The notes: generated by a model not told the origin, from the sequence alone. DNA of 64,000 nt from Lujinxingia sediminis (GCF_004005565.1 NZ_SADD01000001.1:930001-994000), one strand, 5' to 3'; shown: positions 1 through 9,249, counted from the stretch's first letter. Program-made: numbers and translations.

Positions 1-1
1 T

Positions 2-49
2 GCCAGCGACCACGTCGGCCTCCTTGTTCAGCGTCGTCAGGTGGCGTGA
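2..49 (+). CDS. C-terminal tail of a possible EEP-superfamily hydrolase (partial)
   Basis: The first complete codons of the window read ASDHVGLLVQRRQVA and then TGA. The short string SDH followed by a hydrophobic strand is the usual C-terminal catalytic signature of endonuclease/exonuclease/phosphatase proteins. The EEP gene at 45896-46615 ends the same way (ASDHLGVLTLWEV). The rest of the gene lies before the window. With only 15 codons visible, this could be chance. Confidence 0.35.
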   Translation, partial: ASDHVGLLVQRRQVA

Positions 50-126
50 CTATGGCGAGGATGCGCGCTGAACGCAAGTGCAGTCTTTGTGGGGAAGGAG
101 AGGCGGCAGCCCCGGTCAGGGCGCGC

Positions 127-167
127 AAAAAAGCCCGGGCCCTCATCGATGCGAGGGCCCGGGCTTT
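127..167 (-). terminator. Rho-independent terminator of the metallopeptidase gene
   Basis: A GC-rich stem (AAAGCCCGGGCCCTC paired with GAGGGCCCGGGCTTT) with an 8-nt loop. On the minus strand it is followed by a T run (TTTTTT at about 131-126). It lies about 40 nt past the stop codon of the 205-3003 gene. It has a short T run on the plus strand too, so it may also stop transcription arriving from the left. Confidence 0.85.
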
Positions 168-204
168 CGAGCAGTGCTCAGGTGCGATTAGCGCCTGATC
201 ACCA

Positions 205-3003
205 TCACTCGAAGTAGCTGAGCATGTTGTTTCCGGTGACCGCCGCGGTGGTGCCGGGCGGGGTGGTGCCGATCAGGCAGAGGTCGTCATTGATTTTCTC
301 CCCGATCGGGCATGAGTACTGTGCGGTGAAGTAGAGCTTGCCATCCCAGATAAAGGGCTGATGACCGGGCACGGGCTGGGCAATCTGGCAGTTCTCTTCA
401 TCAAACCAACCGTCGGGGCAGACGCCACCGGGGAGCGCCGTGGTGTAGAGGTGTCCCTGCCAGATGAAGGGAGAGACGTCCGGGTGCGGGGTGAGCACGT
501 GGCAGTTTTCGGTGTCCCAGGTGCCCACTGGGCAGATTGGCGAGGTCTCGGTGAACCAGTTGCGTTCGCTGACGCTGACGTCGACCCATGAGGGCGCTCC
601 GATCACCTCGCAGTGGTTATTGGCCGGGGTGGCGCTCTGAAGTTGGCCGTCGGCCATCACCGCAGGCTGCGTGCAGCGCTTAAAGCAGCTCTGGCTGGGG
701 TTGCTCCCGTGAAGCGGGTTGAGGAAGGGCAAGCGCTGATTCAGGAAGTGGGCGTGGGTGTCGTGGATGGCAGCAAAGCGCTGCATGAAGTCCACAAGAT
801 CGTTGCCCGGCGCGATGGAGAAGTGGTCGCCAAATCCCTTGTCCGGGTCGGCTTTAAAGGCCCAGAGCAGATCCCAGAAGTCGTAGTCGGTCGTGCCCCA
901 GTAGCACTCGGCAGGGAGGTTGATCGAGGAGTGGACGTTGGCGGTCTGGCCGCTGCTCGTGAAGTTGCGGCGGTAGAAGTTGTTGGCGGTCAACAACTTC
1001 AGCCCGTGGGTGACGCCGTCGTCATGGCGGATCACGCGGTAGGGTGAGTTCAGCGGCGGCTGGCTTTCGGAAGCGCAGGTGTTGTCGTAGTCCTGGTAGA
1101 GACCATGCAGGCTCAGAGGGCTCTCATAGTAGTGCTGCTCACTCTCACTACACGCTCCGGAGTCGAAGATGGCGCCGCAGAGGGCCTCGTGAGCGAAGTA
1201 CTCGGCGAAGCCTTCGAGGAAGGCGACGTTGGTGTCTTCCTGGCAGTTGTGGGTATTCCATCCGTCGATGAGGCTGGTGACGACGTTGGGGATGTTGCCG
1301 CTCTTATGTTTGTAGTGCCAGGCGTGAGCGATCTCGTGGACGGCGGTTTCAAACGTCCAGGAATCCTCCGAGAGGAAGACCCGGTGCGCAATGGGGAAGG
1401 GGTTGATGGGGGCGAGCACGTTGGCCGGGTTTGGCGGCACAATGCCCACCTTGTTAAAGGGGACCGGGTAGTTGAAGAAGACCGGACCATGAAAGCGCAG
1501 CCAGTCGTTTTGTGCGCCGGAGACCTGATCGATGCGACGCATGGCGTCGAAGGCCACCGCGCGGCGCCGATGATCGGCGTCACCGAGCGCATCAGGCTGA
1601 CCGGGAGCAATGAGCATCCAGCCCATGGTATGGCCCGATGGGGCGTGCGCCAGCTTGTGGGTCTTTTTGATCACCGAGTACCCCTGACGGAGGATGCCGT
1701 CGGCGGAGAAGGTGTTCCAGGCTGCGAAGTCTCCATCCTTAAGCCGGTACTGAATGCGAATACGGCGTTTTGCGCCTGCGAACATCCCGGTGAACTTCTT
1801 CTTGGCATTGAAGCAGCCGTTGGCGTTGGTACGCGTGGCGGCCCAGGGCCTGAAAAAGAAGCCGTCGACGCTGGTGGCGACGCGCACGTCAATATCGTGC
1901 AGGATCTCCTCGGTGGTGGTGGCGCTCAGCTCAGCCTGGTTCTGGAACTTCAGACACCCGGAGACTTGCCAGGTCTTGTCGGGAAAGCTCCACCCGAAGA
2001 TCGGCGCGATGACAACGCCGGTGTCTTCGATGCCGCCGCCGGGGGCCTGTAAGGCGATGAGGGTGTCGGGGCCGAAGCCCTCCTCAGGAGCGTTAACCCG
2101 CACGGTGAAGTCGCCGGTCTGTTCAAACTCCAGCGGCTTTTGACTGCCGTCTTCCAGGATCATCACGGCCCGCTCCGGGCGCACCCGGTTGGACAACTGC
2201 AGGGTGACCGTGCCGCGGTTTTCATCGAAAGAGTCGACGCGCAGCGCGCCGAAGACGCTGCGATCGGCGATGTAGCTGGTGATCAGCTCGGCCGGTGATG
2301 CGTCTTCGTGAAGGGCTGGCAAGGCGTCGAAGCTCGAGGTGATGCAGCTGCTGTGTGCCTGGATCATGCAAGCGAGATCACCGGAGGCGCATTCGCGCTC
2401 GGCCCCCTCGCAGCTCATCGGTTCGTCCAGCACGGCCAGGGCGAAGACGTCGTCGCCGAGCGCTTCCAGGTCGGTGTCGGCGGTGCCGAGCAAGAGCGTG
2501 CCAGCGGCCGGCAGGTCGGTGGCAAGGATGCGTAGCTCGGCCAGGCCGCCTTCGACCTCTTCGAGCACATGGGCGATCTCGTGGAGGCGGCCTGAGGTGT
2601 CGCGCAGCTTGAGCTGAATCTCGGCGCCGGCGGCGATCATCAGGTGCAGATCGGGGCTGTTGGGGTGGCGGATGTAGACCGGCTCGCGGGCGTCGGCGTA
2701 ATCGATGATCGGCCCCTGGGTGACGAGCTGGACCGGGCCGCGCGTAGCATAAAGCGCCGGGAGCGCCTCGTTGAGCGCGCGGACGTCGGCATCGGCGATC
2801 AGCCGGCTGAGCTCATCGAGGTTGCCGCGTTCGCCGATGCTAAGCGGGGCGGGCGCAGCGACCGCCTCCAGCGCCTGATCGGCTTGAGCCGGGGTGCTGC
2901 TCTCGTCGGGGGAGGTGTCTGTGGCGTCGCCACAGGCCATCGCCGTGCAGGCCAGGAGGCCTGCGGCGAGCAGGGCAGGTGAGCGCTTAAACAAGACATT
3001 CAT
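205..3003 (-). CDS. Secreted lipoprotein with a HEXXH zinc-metallopeptidase core
   Basis: A 932-residue exported protein. The N terminus has a basic stretch, a hydrophobic segment and a lipobox ending in AMAC (Cys about 24), then a Ser/Thr/Asp-rich tether, so it is probably a lipoprotein. The motif HEIAHAWH starts at residue 556, and LEGFAEYFAHE follows with E597 and E601. HEXXH plus a downstream Glu in an ExxxE helix is the usual layout of gluzincin zinc peptidases, with H556 and H560 as ligands and E557 as base. The region before about 550 looks like beta-rich accessory domains. The C-terminal 150 residues carry several Cys and two similar segments around CPxGxWDTENC and CPDGWFDEENC. The ATG has a good AGAAGGAG site upstream. 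It stands alone between a terminator and a 425-nt intergenic region. The peptidase family and substrate are not recognised; an extracellular role is inferred from the signal. Confidence 0.8.
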   Translation of the reverse strand: MNVLFKRSPALLAAGLLACTAMACGDATDTSPDESSTPAQADQALEAVAAPAPLSIGERGNLDELSRLIADADVRALNEALPALYATRGPVQLVTQGPIIDYADAREPVYIRHPNSPDLHLMIAAGAEIQLKLRDTSGRLHEIAHVLEEVEGGLAELRILATDLPAAGTLLLGTADTDLEALGDDVFALAVLDEPMSCEGAERECASGDLACMIQAHSSCITSSFDALPALHEDASPAELITSYIADRSVFGALRVDSFDENRGTVTLQLSNRVRPERAVMILEDGSQKPLEFEQTGDFTVRVNAPEEGFGPDTLIALQAPGGGIEDTGVVIAPIFGWSFPDKTWQVSGCLKFQNQAELSATTTEEILHDIDVRVATSVDGFFFRPWAATRTNANGCFNAKKKFTGMFAGAKRRIRIQYRLKDGDFAAWNTFSADGILRQGYSVIKKTHKLAHAPSGHTMGWMLIAPGQPDALGDADHRRRAVAFDAMRRIDQVSGAQNDWLRFHGPVFFNYPVPFNKVGIVPPNPANVLAPINPFPIAHRVFLSEDSWTFETAVHEIAHAWHYKHKSGNIPNVVTSLIDGWNTHNCQEDTNVAFLEGFAEYFAHEALCGAIFDSGACSESEQHYYESPLSLHGLYQDYDNTCASESQPPLNSPYRVIRHDDGVTHGLKLLTANNFYRRNFTSSGQTANVHSSINLPAECYWGTTDYDFWDLLWAFKADPDKGFGDHFSIAPGNDLVDFMQRFAAIHDTHAHFLNQRLPFLNPLHGSNPSQSCFKRCTQPAVMADGQLQSATPANNHCEVIGAPSWVDVSVSERNWFTETSPICPVGTWDTENCHVLTPHPDVSPFIWQGHLYTTALPGGVCPDGWFDEENCQIAQPVPGHQPFIWDGKLYFTAQYSCPIGEKINDDLCLIGTTPPGTTAAVTGNNMLSYFE

Positions 3004-3071
3004 ACAGTTGCTCCTTCTGCGGTATGCAGATGTTGTGCACCGGCGCCCCGGGCATGGCTCCGCCAGGGCCT

Positions 3072-3131
3072 GTTACGATGCGTAACGGCGAAGGGGGAAA
3101 CACTGCCCACGCGGCGACAATCGCCGCGTGG
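3072..3131. promoter_or_regulatory. Two perfect palindromes upstream of the metallopeptidase gene
   Basis: The 3004-3428 gap has no convincing gene. It holds GTTACG-ATG-CGTAAC (3072-3086) and an 11-bp perfect stem CCACGCGGCGA / TCGCCGCGTGG with a 3-nt loop (3107-3131). Both lie 70-130 nt upstream of the ATG at 3003, in its leader or promoter zone. The first could be an operator and the second an RNA hairpin in the leader. Neither matches a regulator site I can name. Confidence 0.4.
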
Positions 3132-3428
3132 CGCGGTGGTGCGGGTTATGGGAGCAAGGAATCTTATCTGAGGGGGGAGTGCAAAAGGTTTTGAAAAAGA
3201 GTGCAATTCCAGGGGTTTAGTCGGGGTGGGGTTTAGAGTCCTAACCGGTGGGTAAGTGTACTCCACCGCGTCCTCCGACCTGTCGCAAGCACCCGTCCCG
3301 ACCTGAGGTTGTGGAGCCGGCGATACCGACACCGGCCGAAACGGGTGTGCTGAAGGGCGCCGTCCGGGGGGCGAGGGGGGCGGCTGGCGATATGGGACCC
3401 GACATCGCCAGGGAGGCGCCTCTCGAAT

Positions 3429-5294
3429 TCATCTCTCGGTATGAATGTCGGAGAGCGGCCCGCCCTGGCGGGAGGTGCGCAGGGCGTTGATCACTGCGAG
3501 CAGATCGATGCCCTCCTGAGCCAGGGCACCGGCGATGGGGGGAAGCATGCCGAAGGCGGCAAAGCCCATGCCGATCATGCTCAGTGCGATGCCGCCCACC
3601 GCACTCTGCAGGGCGACGCGACGCATGCGTGCGGAGATGTGCAGGAGTTCGTCGAGGTGGGTGAGGGTGGGCTCTAGCAGCACCGCGCCGGCGGCTTCCG
3701 AGGTGACCTCGTGGGCCTGGCCGAAGGCGACGCCGACCGTCGCAGTGGCCATCGCCGGTGCGTCGTTAACGCCGTCGCCGACGAAGAGCGTCTGTGTCGA
3801 TTCGCTTTCCTTTCGCACAATCTCGACTTTGTCCTCCGGACTCTGCTCGGCGTAGGTGCGTTCAATGCCCATGAGGTTGGCCAGGTAGGCGACTTCGCGC
3901 TCCCGGTCGCCACTGACCAGGAGTACTTCGTTGAAGCCATGGCGCGGCTTGAGGTGCTGAATGAAGGGGCGCCCATCGTGGCGGGGGGCATCGTGGAAAC
4001 GAAGGGTGGCCTGGTAGCGGTCGTCGACCAGGATCACGCACTCCAGTCCAGACTCGACAGGCGGGATGGCGTGGAGGTCGGGGTGATTGTGTTTTGCGAG
4101 CTTGCTGCGGCTGGTGACGACGATGTCGCGGCCGTCCACCTTACCGGTGAGCCCCTGTCCGGGAGGCTCGCTGACCTCGGAGGCGAAGCGGGGCGCAAGC
4201 CCCCGGGCGTCGCTGGCGCGGATGATCGCCTTGGCCAGGGGATGCCGCGAATAGTGCTCCAATGAGGCCGTCAGTTCGATGACCTCATGTTCACTGAGTT
4301 CGCCGCGAACAACAACGTCGGTGAGTTCGGGTTCCCCCACAGTGAGGGTGCCGGTTTTGTCGATGATGAGCGTGGTGCAGCGCGAGGCGCGCTCCAGCAC
4401 GCGGGGATCTTTGATGATGATGCCGCGTTTGGCCGCCAGTGAGATCGAGCCAATCAAGGCCACCGGGATGCCAATGAGCAGGGGGCAGGGGGTGGCGACG
4501 ATCACAACGGCGAGAAAACGCACCGGGTCGCCGCTGAGGGCCCAGGCGGCAAGGCCCATGGCCACGGCCAGCGGGGTGTAATAGGCGCCGAGCTGGTCGG
4601 CCAGCCGGCGCAGGCGAGGGCGGCGCTGCTCGGAATCCTGCATCACCTTCATGATGCGGGCATAACGCGAGTCTTCGGGAAGGCGTGTCACGCGGATGGT
4701 CAGGGCGTGCTCCCCGTTGATGGCTCCCGAGATCACCTCTGCACCGGGGGCCTTCGAGATCATGTAGGGCTCACCGGTGAGAAAGGACTCGTCCATGGCA
4801 CCGTGCCCCTCAACGACTTCGCCATCGGTGGGGCTGGGCTCGTGGGGGAGGACGACCAGAAGATCCCCTACGGCGATCTCGCTGAGTTCGATGTCGACCA
4901 TCGCGTCGTCCTGACGTCGGTGTGCGAGGTTGGGCATGCGCGCGGCCAGGGCTTCAAGAACCGACGAGGCGCGGCCTGCGGCGTAGCGTTCCAGCGCTTC
5001 ACCCCCGGAGAGCATCAGGACCACGATACTGCCCGCCAGATACTCGCCGAGCAGCACCGAGGCGACGATGGAGATGCCGGCGAGCCAGTCGGCCCCGAAG
5101 TTGAGCTGGCGAAGTTGCTTGAGCAGATCCCAGATTAAGGGGATACCGCCCAGGGTCAGTGTTGCGTAAAGGGGCCAGTCCTGGACGGATGCGGGGCCGG
5201 GCCCGAATCGAAAGAGAAGGTGAGTGAGGATCGCCACCACGGTGAAGATGGCGATGATGCTTTCCTGGCTGAGCCAGTTACGTTGGTGGGTCAC
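3429..5294 (-). CDS. Heavy-metal P1B-type ATPase with a TPC membrane motif
   Basis: A 621-residue ion-pumping ATPase of the inner membrane. Visible signatures: LTGEP of the actuator domain (about 172-176), DKTGTLT with the phosphorylated D312, the HP motif in SRHPLAKAI, and GDGVNDAPA before the last helices. No N-terminal metal-binding domain is present; the protein starts almost directly with membrane helices. The metal-site helix carries ATPCPLL (T268-P269-C270) instead of CPC, SPC or CPH, and the last helix carries QEGID (Q593). From memory, TPC plus QEGxD is the mark of the P1B-5 (Nia-like, Ni/Fe) subgroup; no C-terminal hemerythrin domain is present. The start is GTG, with a weak CGAGAG site. 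Transport of a transition metal is secure; which metal is not. Confidence 0.9.
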   Translation of the reverse strand: MTHQRNWLSQESIIAIFTVVAILTHLLFRFGPGPASVQDWPLYATLTLGGIPLIWDLLKQLRQLNFGADWLAGISIVASVLLGEYLAGSIVVLMLSGGEALERYAAGRASSVLEALAARMPNLAHRRQDDAMVDIELSEIAVGDLLVVLPHEPSPTDGEVVEGHGAMDESFLTGEPYMISKAPGAEVISGAINGEHALTIRVTRLPEDSRYARIMKVMQDSEQRRPRLRRLADQLGAYYTPLAVAMGLAAWALSGDPVRFLAVVIVATPCPLLIGIPVALIGSISLAAKRGIIIKDPRVLERASRCTTLIIDKTGTLTVGEPELTDVVVRGELSEHEVIELTASLEHYSRHPLAKAIIRASDARGLAPRFASEVSEPPGQGLTGKVDGRDIVVTSRSKLAKHNHPDLHAIPPVESGLECVILVDDRYQATLRFHDAPRHDGRPFIQHLKPRHGFNEVLLVSGDREREVAYLANLMGIERTYAEQSPEDKVEIVRKESESTQTLFVGDGVNDAPAMATATVGVAFGQAHEVTSEAAGAVLLEPTLTHLDELLHISARMRRVALQSAVGGIALSMIGMGFAAFGMLPPIAGALAQEGIDLLAVINALRTSRQGGPLSDIHTER

Positions 5295-5429
5295 GCGAAA
5301 CTCTCGGGTAGGTCATCGGGGATGGTCGCGCCGGTAGTAAGGCCCGGGGCTATACAGGCCAGTGTGGAGCGTTAGCGTATGTACGGGTGTCGTCCCATCA
5401 CGCTGTGTTCTGAGGAGTGAGGAGTTCAG

Positions 5430-5810
5430 ATGAAGGTTCTGGGTATTCGATATTGCGCGGTGAGCCCGGAGGCCCGCGCGATCGCTGAGTTTCTGGGGAA
5501 GTTGGGCCTGCCCGAGCGCACGATGGAGCGCCCCGTAGGCCTGGCCCCGGAGGTGTTTATGGGGGCCGTGTTTCCAGCTGGCGAGAGCTGGGTGGAGATC
5601 TGGGAGGAGGGCGAGGGGATGCCGGCGGGCACGATGTTGCAGGTGCTGGTCGATGACGCCGACGCGTTTGCCGATCATGCCCGGGCCAACGGTCTCTCTC
5701 CCAAAGGCCCGATGGATATGCACGGGGAGCGGATCTATTTTGCAACAGGCCCCGGGGGCCTGCAGGTCTCGTTTCAGTCGAAGCTCCCCGGGGCCGATGA
5801 CGCGGTTTAG
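5430..5810 (+). CDS. VOC (glyoxalase/bleomycin-resistance-like) family protein
   Basis: A 126-residue single-domain protein with the beta-alpha-beta-beta-beta pattern of the vicinal oxygen chelate fold: an N-terminal strand followed by SPEARAIAEFLGKLGLPE, a middle EIWEEG strand, and a C-terminal IYFATGPGGLQVSFQ strand. Glu/His metal ligands are not obvious, so enzyme activity is uncertain. The ATG follows two overlapping GAGGAG/GAGGAGT sites. Its TAG overlaps the stop of the convergent carbonic anhydrase gene by 4 nt. Confidence 0.75.
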   Translation: MKVLGIRYCAVSPEARAIAEFLGKLGLPERTMERPVGLAPEVFMGAVFPAGESWVEIWEEGEGMPAGTMLQVLVDDADAFADHARANGLSPKGPMDMHGERIYFATGPGGLQVSFQSKLPGADDAV

Positions 5811-6460
5811 CCTCGCTCGCCGGGCGTCAGGCTGTAGATCTCGCGGACTTCGCTGAGAAGATCTTCGAAATTGACGTTGAGATCTTTGAGCAGGCCGCTC
5901 GACAGGTCGTAGACCCAGCCGTGAACGGTGGGGGCGCCGCGCTCCAGGAAGTTTCGCTGAACTTCGGCGGTCTTGATGACGTTGAGGCATTGCTCGCGCA
6001 CGTTAAGCTCGACCAGGCGGCGGTAGCGTTGTTCTTTATCCTCAATGGCGTCGAGCTCTTTTCGATGGAGGCGGTAGACGTCGCGAATCTCGCGCAGCCA
6101 GCCGTTGAGCACCCCGAGGTCTTTGGACTGCATCGCCGCCATCACGCCGCCGCAGCCGTAGTGGCCGCAGACGACGACGTGTTTCACTTTGAGGTGGTCG
6201 ACGGCGTAGTTGATGGTGGAGGCGACGTTAAGGTCGGTGTTGACGACCAGGTTGGCGACGTTGCGTGTCACAAAGACTTCGCCGGGCTCAACTCCCATGA
6301 TGGTGGAGGCGGGCACGCGGCTGTCGGCGCAGCCAATGAAGAGGAAGTCGGGGTTTTGTTCGCGAGCCAACTTCTCGAAGAAGGTGGGGTCCTCGGCGTT
6401 GCGTTCTTCCACCCAGCGGCGGTTCAACTCAAAGATGCGCTGGTACGTCTCGTCGCTCAT
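5807..6460 (-). CDS. can: Beta-class carbonic anhydrase
   Basis: A 217-residue cytoplasmic zinc enzyme that interconverts CO2 and bicarbonate. The zinc ligands and catalytic dyad of the beta class are present: C44-x-D46-x-R48 in GCADSRVPAS, and H100-x-x-C103 in CGHYGCGGV. The length and the motif EVFVTRNVANLV match the plant/E. coli Can-type branch. The ATG is preceded by GGAG at good distance. A VOC-like gene lies 28 nt upstream on the same strand, so the two may be co-transcribed. Confidence 0.95.
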   Translation of the reverse strand: MSDETYQRIFELNRRWVEERNAEDPTFFEKLAREQNPDFLFIGCADSRVPASTIMGVEPGEVFVTRNVANLVVNTDLNVASTINYAVDHLKVKHVVVCGHYGCGGVMAAMQSKDLGVLNGWLREIRDVYRLHRKELDAIEDKEQRYRRLVELNVREQCLNVIKTAEVQRNFLERGAPTVHGWVYDLSSGLLKDLNVNFEDLLSEVREIYSLTPGERG

Positions 6461-6488
6461 TCTACAACTCCAATCAGGGTAGGAAGTA

Positions 6489-6884
6489 TCAGTTCAGGCC
6501 GACCTGCCAGGAGACGCCGAAGCGGTCGTTGCACCAGCCGAAGCGCGCATTGAAGGGGTAGGCATCCAGGGGCATCATGACGGTGCCGTCTTCGCTCAGT
6601 GCGGCAAAGATGCGGTCGACCTCCTCGACGCTCTCGCAGCGCACAAAGAAGGAGACCGAGGGGGTGAACGTGAAGCTGTGCATGTCCGGGCTATCGGTGA
6701 GGAGCAGGGACTGATTTTGCAGGCGAAGCTCAGCCTGCATGATCTGGCCTTCCATCTCGGGGTTGGAGGCGTCGTAGCGTGTGATGCGCACAAGCTCGGC
6801 GTCATCGAAGATCGAGGTGTAGCGATCGATGGCCTCCGAGGCCTTGCCGATGAACATCAGGGAGGGGGTCAGGGTGGTCGACAT
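6489..6884 (-). CDS. PhnB-like VOC family protein
   Basis: A protein of about 131 residues of the PhnB / 3-demethylubiquinone-methyltransferase-like VOC group. Typical strings are LTPSLMFIGKASEAIDRY, IMQAELRLQNQSLLLTDS and a C-terminal NARFGWCNDRFGVSWQV. These proteins are commonly annotated as methyltransferases but are mostly uncharacterised. I chose the ATG at 6884: the upstream in-frame ATG at 6899 is itself part of an ATGAGGAG ribosome site lying 7 nt before 6884. The gene sits just upstream of the carbonic anhydrase on the same strand. Confidence 0.8.
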   Translation of the reverse strand: MSTTLTPSLMFIGKASEAIDRYTSIFDDAELVRITRYDASNPEMEGQIMQAELRLQNQSLLLTDSPDMHSFTFTPSVSFFVRCESVEEVDRIFAALSEDGTVMMPLDAYPFNARFGWCNDRFGVSWQVGLN

Positions 6885-7075
6885 CGGAATACTCCTCATA
6901 GCTTCGTCGAAAGGGAGGGCGACGCGCCGAATGATTGGGGTGGGGCGCCCGGCGAAAGGTTTGCGCCGAGACTATACGCGCAGGCCCCGCGGGTCGAGTC
7001 GCCCCGGGTGAGATGTGATCACTCCGGTGGTTGACCCGGCCCCCCGGGGTTGCTCAACGAGAGCTCGGCATCGGA

Positions 7076-8245
7076 TCAGGGGCGCAGTACGACTTTGATG
7101 CAGTCATCCTCTTTGTCGCGGAAGATGCGGTAAGCCTCCGGGCCGTCTTCGAGGGAGAGGCGGTGGGTGATGAGGAAGGAGGGATCGATCTCGTTTTTCT
7201 CGATCCTGGCGAGCAGGGGTTTGAGGTAGCGGTGGACGTGGGTCTGGCCCATTTTAAAGGTCAGGCCCTTGCTGAAGGCCGCACCGATGGGGAGCTTGTC
7301 GATGATGCCGCCGAAGACGCCGGGGATGACCAGGGTGCCGCCTTTGGCACAGGCCATGATGGCCTCTCGGAGCGCGTGGGGGCGGCCGGACTCCAGGCCC
7401 AGGGTTTGTCGGGCTTTGTCGTGATAGTCCATCAGGCCGCTTCCGTGGGCCTCCATGCCGACGGCTTCGACGCAGGTCTGGGGGCCACGGCCGTCGGTCA
7501 TCTCTTTGATGGCTTCCAAGACAGGGTCGTCGGTGAAGTTAAGGACTTCGGCGCCGGCCTGGTGGTGGGCCATGGCCAGACGCTCGGGCACGTGGTCGAT
7601 GGCGATGACCTTCTCGGCGCCGAGCATGTAGGCGCTCTTGATGGCGAAGAGGCCGATCGGGCCGCACCCCCACACGGCGACAGTGCTGCCGGGGGTGATG
7701 TTGGCCACATCGGCAGCCTGGTAGCCGGTGGGAAAGATGTCGGAGAGGAAGAGAACGTCTTCGTCACTCAAGGTGTCGGGGACTTTGATGGGACCGATAT
7801 CGGCGAAGGGCACACGCACATACTCGGCCTGGCCTCCGGCGTAGCCCCCGTAGAGATGGGAGTAGCCAAAGATGCCGGCCGGCGAGTGGCCGAAGGCACG
7901 CTCGGCCATCCAGGCGTTTGGGTTGGAGTTATCGCAGAGCGCAAACTCGTCGCTATGGCAGTGGTGGCAATGGCCACAGGCGATGGGGAAGGGAACCACG
8001 ACGCGGTCGCCTACCTTGAGTTGGTGCACCTCGGGACCGACCTCGACGACGGTACCCATGAACTCGTGGCCCAGGATGTCGCCGGATTCCATGGTGGGGA
8101 TGTTGCCGTCGTAGAGGTGGAGATCGGAGCCGCAGATGGCAGTGAGGCTGACCTCAATGATGGCGTCGTGAGGGTTGATGATCGTGGGATCGGGGACATC
8201 TTGCAGACGGACGTCTTCTTTTCCAAACCAGCAAAGCGCGCGCAT
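7076..8245 (-). CDS. Zinc-dependent alcohol dehydrogenase (MDR family)
   Basis: A 389-residue medium-chain dehydrogenase/reductase. The catalytic zinc ligands C38 (TAICGSDLH) and H60/E61 (LGHEFMG) are present, as are the structural zinc cysteines C90, C93, C96 and C104. A GxGxxG-type cofactor loop follows ([10 protein letters not shown]). The longer C-terminal half resembles glutathione-independent formaldehyde dehydrogenase-like enzymes (for example the segment GVESGRP... region before [15 protein letters not shown]), oxidising an alcohol or aldehyde with NAD(P). The start ATG has GGAG upstream. It lies 59 nt downstream of a SRPBCC gene on the same strand, a pairing seen in many stress-type operons. 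The physiological substrate is not known. Confidence 0.88.
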   Translation of the reverse strand: MRALCWFGKEDVRLQDVPDPTIINPHDAIIEVSLTAICGSDLHLYDGNIPTMESGDILGHEFMGTVVEVGPEVHQLKVGDRVVVPFPIACGHCHHCHSDEFALCDNSNPNAWMAERAFGHSPAGIFGYSHLYGGYAGGQAEYVRVPFADIGPIKVPDTLSDEDVLFLSDIFPTGYQAADVANITPGSTVAVWGCGPIGLFAIKSAYMLGAEKVIAIDHVPERLAMAHHQAGAEVLNFTDDPVLEAIKEMTDGRGPQTCVEAVGMEAHGSGLMDYHDKARQTLGLESGRPHALREAIMACAKGGTLVIPGVFGGIIDKLPIGAAFSKGLTFKMGQTHVHRYLKPLLARIEKNEIDPSFLITHRLSLEDGPEAYRIFRDKEDDCIKVVLRP

Positions 8246-8304
8246 AGGGGCTCCGTGGGTCAGGCGTAAGAGGGGGCGGGATGTGAGGCGTTGGTTGAGC
8301 CGCT

Positions 8305-9099
8305 TCAGCGGTTGGTGAGCATGCTCAACCCCTGCTCGCGGTTTTGGGTGCCGCCGTAGGGTTGGCCGCGCACCGTGGCGACTTCTCCGGCTTCGGCAAG
8401 CTGCTTGAAGGCACGCAGTTCCTCGCGCAGGATTTGCTCGGGGATGGCCTTAAAAAAGCGCTCGATCGCCGCGCCGAACTCGCCGCCCGGGGGCTGGTAG
8501 CGCAGGCACAGGTGGACGCGGGTTTGTTCATCATCAAGTGGATAGAAGCTGACCACGCCGGAGCTCACAAGTTCGGAGCCTTCGAGGGAGCGCCAGGCGA
8601 TGAGCTCGTTTTTTTTGTCTTCGGTGATCTCGGCGTTCCAGCACAGCTCCATATCGCCGGGGATCTCGGCCACCCAGCGGGTGAGGCGTTCGCCGAGGTG
8701 CTCGACGCGCTTGATGTGGCGGAAAAAGCGCGGGATCTGCTCGGGGTCGCGCCACATCTGGTAGAGCCGGGAGGGAGGTTGAGCGATGGAGGTGGCGATG
8801 TCGATTTCGACCGGCTCCGTGGCCGCTGTGTTGGCGATGAGGCGTTTAAAGCCTTTGTCGAAGCCGGGCTTAAGGCCGTTGTAAATCAGGCCAGCGCCTG
8901 CCGCGGCAACCAGGATCTGTTTGATGCCGTGCTGGCGGGCAAAGGCCCAGGTCGCCAGAGCTGTACCCAGGCCAATCGACGGCCATCCCAGCTCCTGAAG
9001 TCCGGGCTCGGTGTCGGGGGCGGCGGTGCGCTCAAGAGCGCGCTCCTCCTCCTCGAACATCGGGGTGTGTTGGGCGTGTTGGGTCGATGTTTGCACCAT
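8305..9099 (-). CDS. Membrane-linked SRPBCC (cyclase/dehydrase-like) protein
   Basis: A 264-residue protein. The N-terminal 45 residues are hydrophilic. A Gly/Ala-rich hydrophobic segment follows (about 45-75, [17 protein letters not shown]). A START-like SRPBCC domain then runs from about 95 to 240, recognisable from [20 protein letters not shown] and the strand pattern [17 protein letters not shown]. The fold binds hydrophobic ligands; the ligand here is unknown. It is upstream of and probably co-transcribed with the alcohol dehydrogenase. ATG start with a modest GGGGAG site. Confidence 0.8.
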   Translation of the reverse strand: MVQTSTQHAQHTPMFEEEERALERTAAPDTEPGLQELGWPSIGLGTALATWAFARQHGIKQILVAAAGAGLIYNGLKPGFDKGFKRLIANTAATEPVEIDIATSIAQPPSRLYQMWRDPEQIPRFFRHIKRVEHLGERLTRWVAEIPGDMELCWNAEITEDKKNELIAWRSLEGSELVSSGVVSFYPLDDEQTRVHLCLRYQPPGGEFGAAIERFFKAIPEQILREELRAFKQLAEAGEVATVRGQPYGGTQNREQGLSMLTNR

Positions 9100-9249
9100 A
9101 GGAATCTCCCCGGATCCGAAGTCCGCAAGTGGCCGGTGCTCGGAGGCGGCCGGCCGACCAGGTGTCGGGTGGTCCTATGAAAGTTAGAAGCAAAGCGTGC
9201 ATCCCCAAGTACTTTGATCGGGGGCGCTCAGCGCTCCCGGTTGGGCTCG

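Noticed and set aside
7031-8269. 412-codon plus-strand open frame opposite the alcohol dehydrogenase
   Set aside because: Shadow of a well-supported zinc dehydrogenase.
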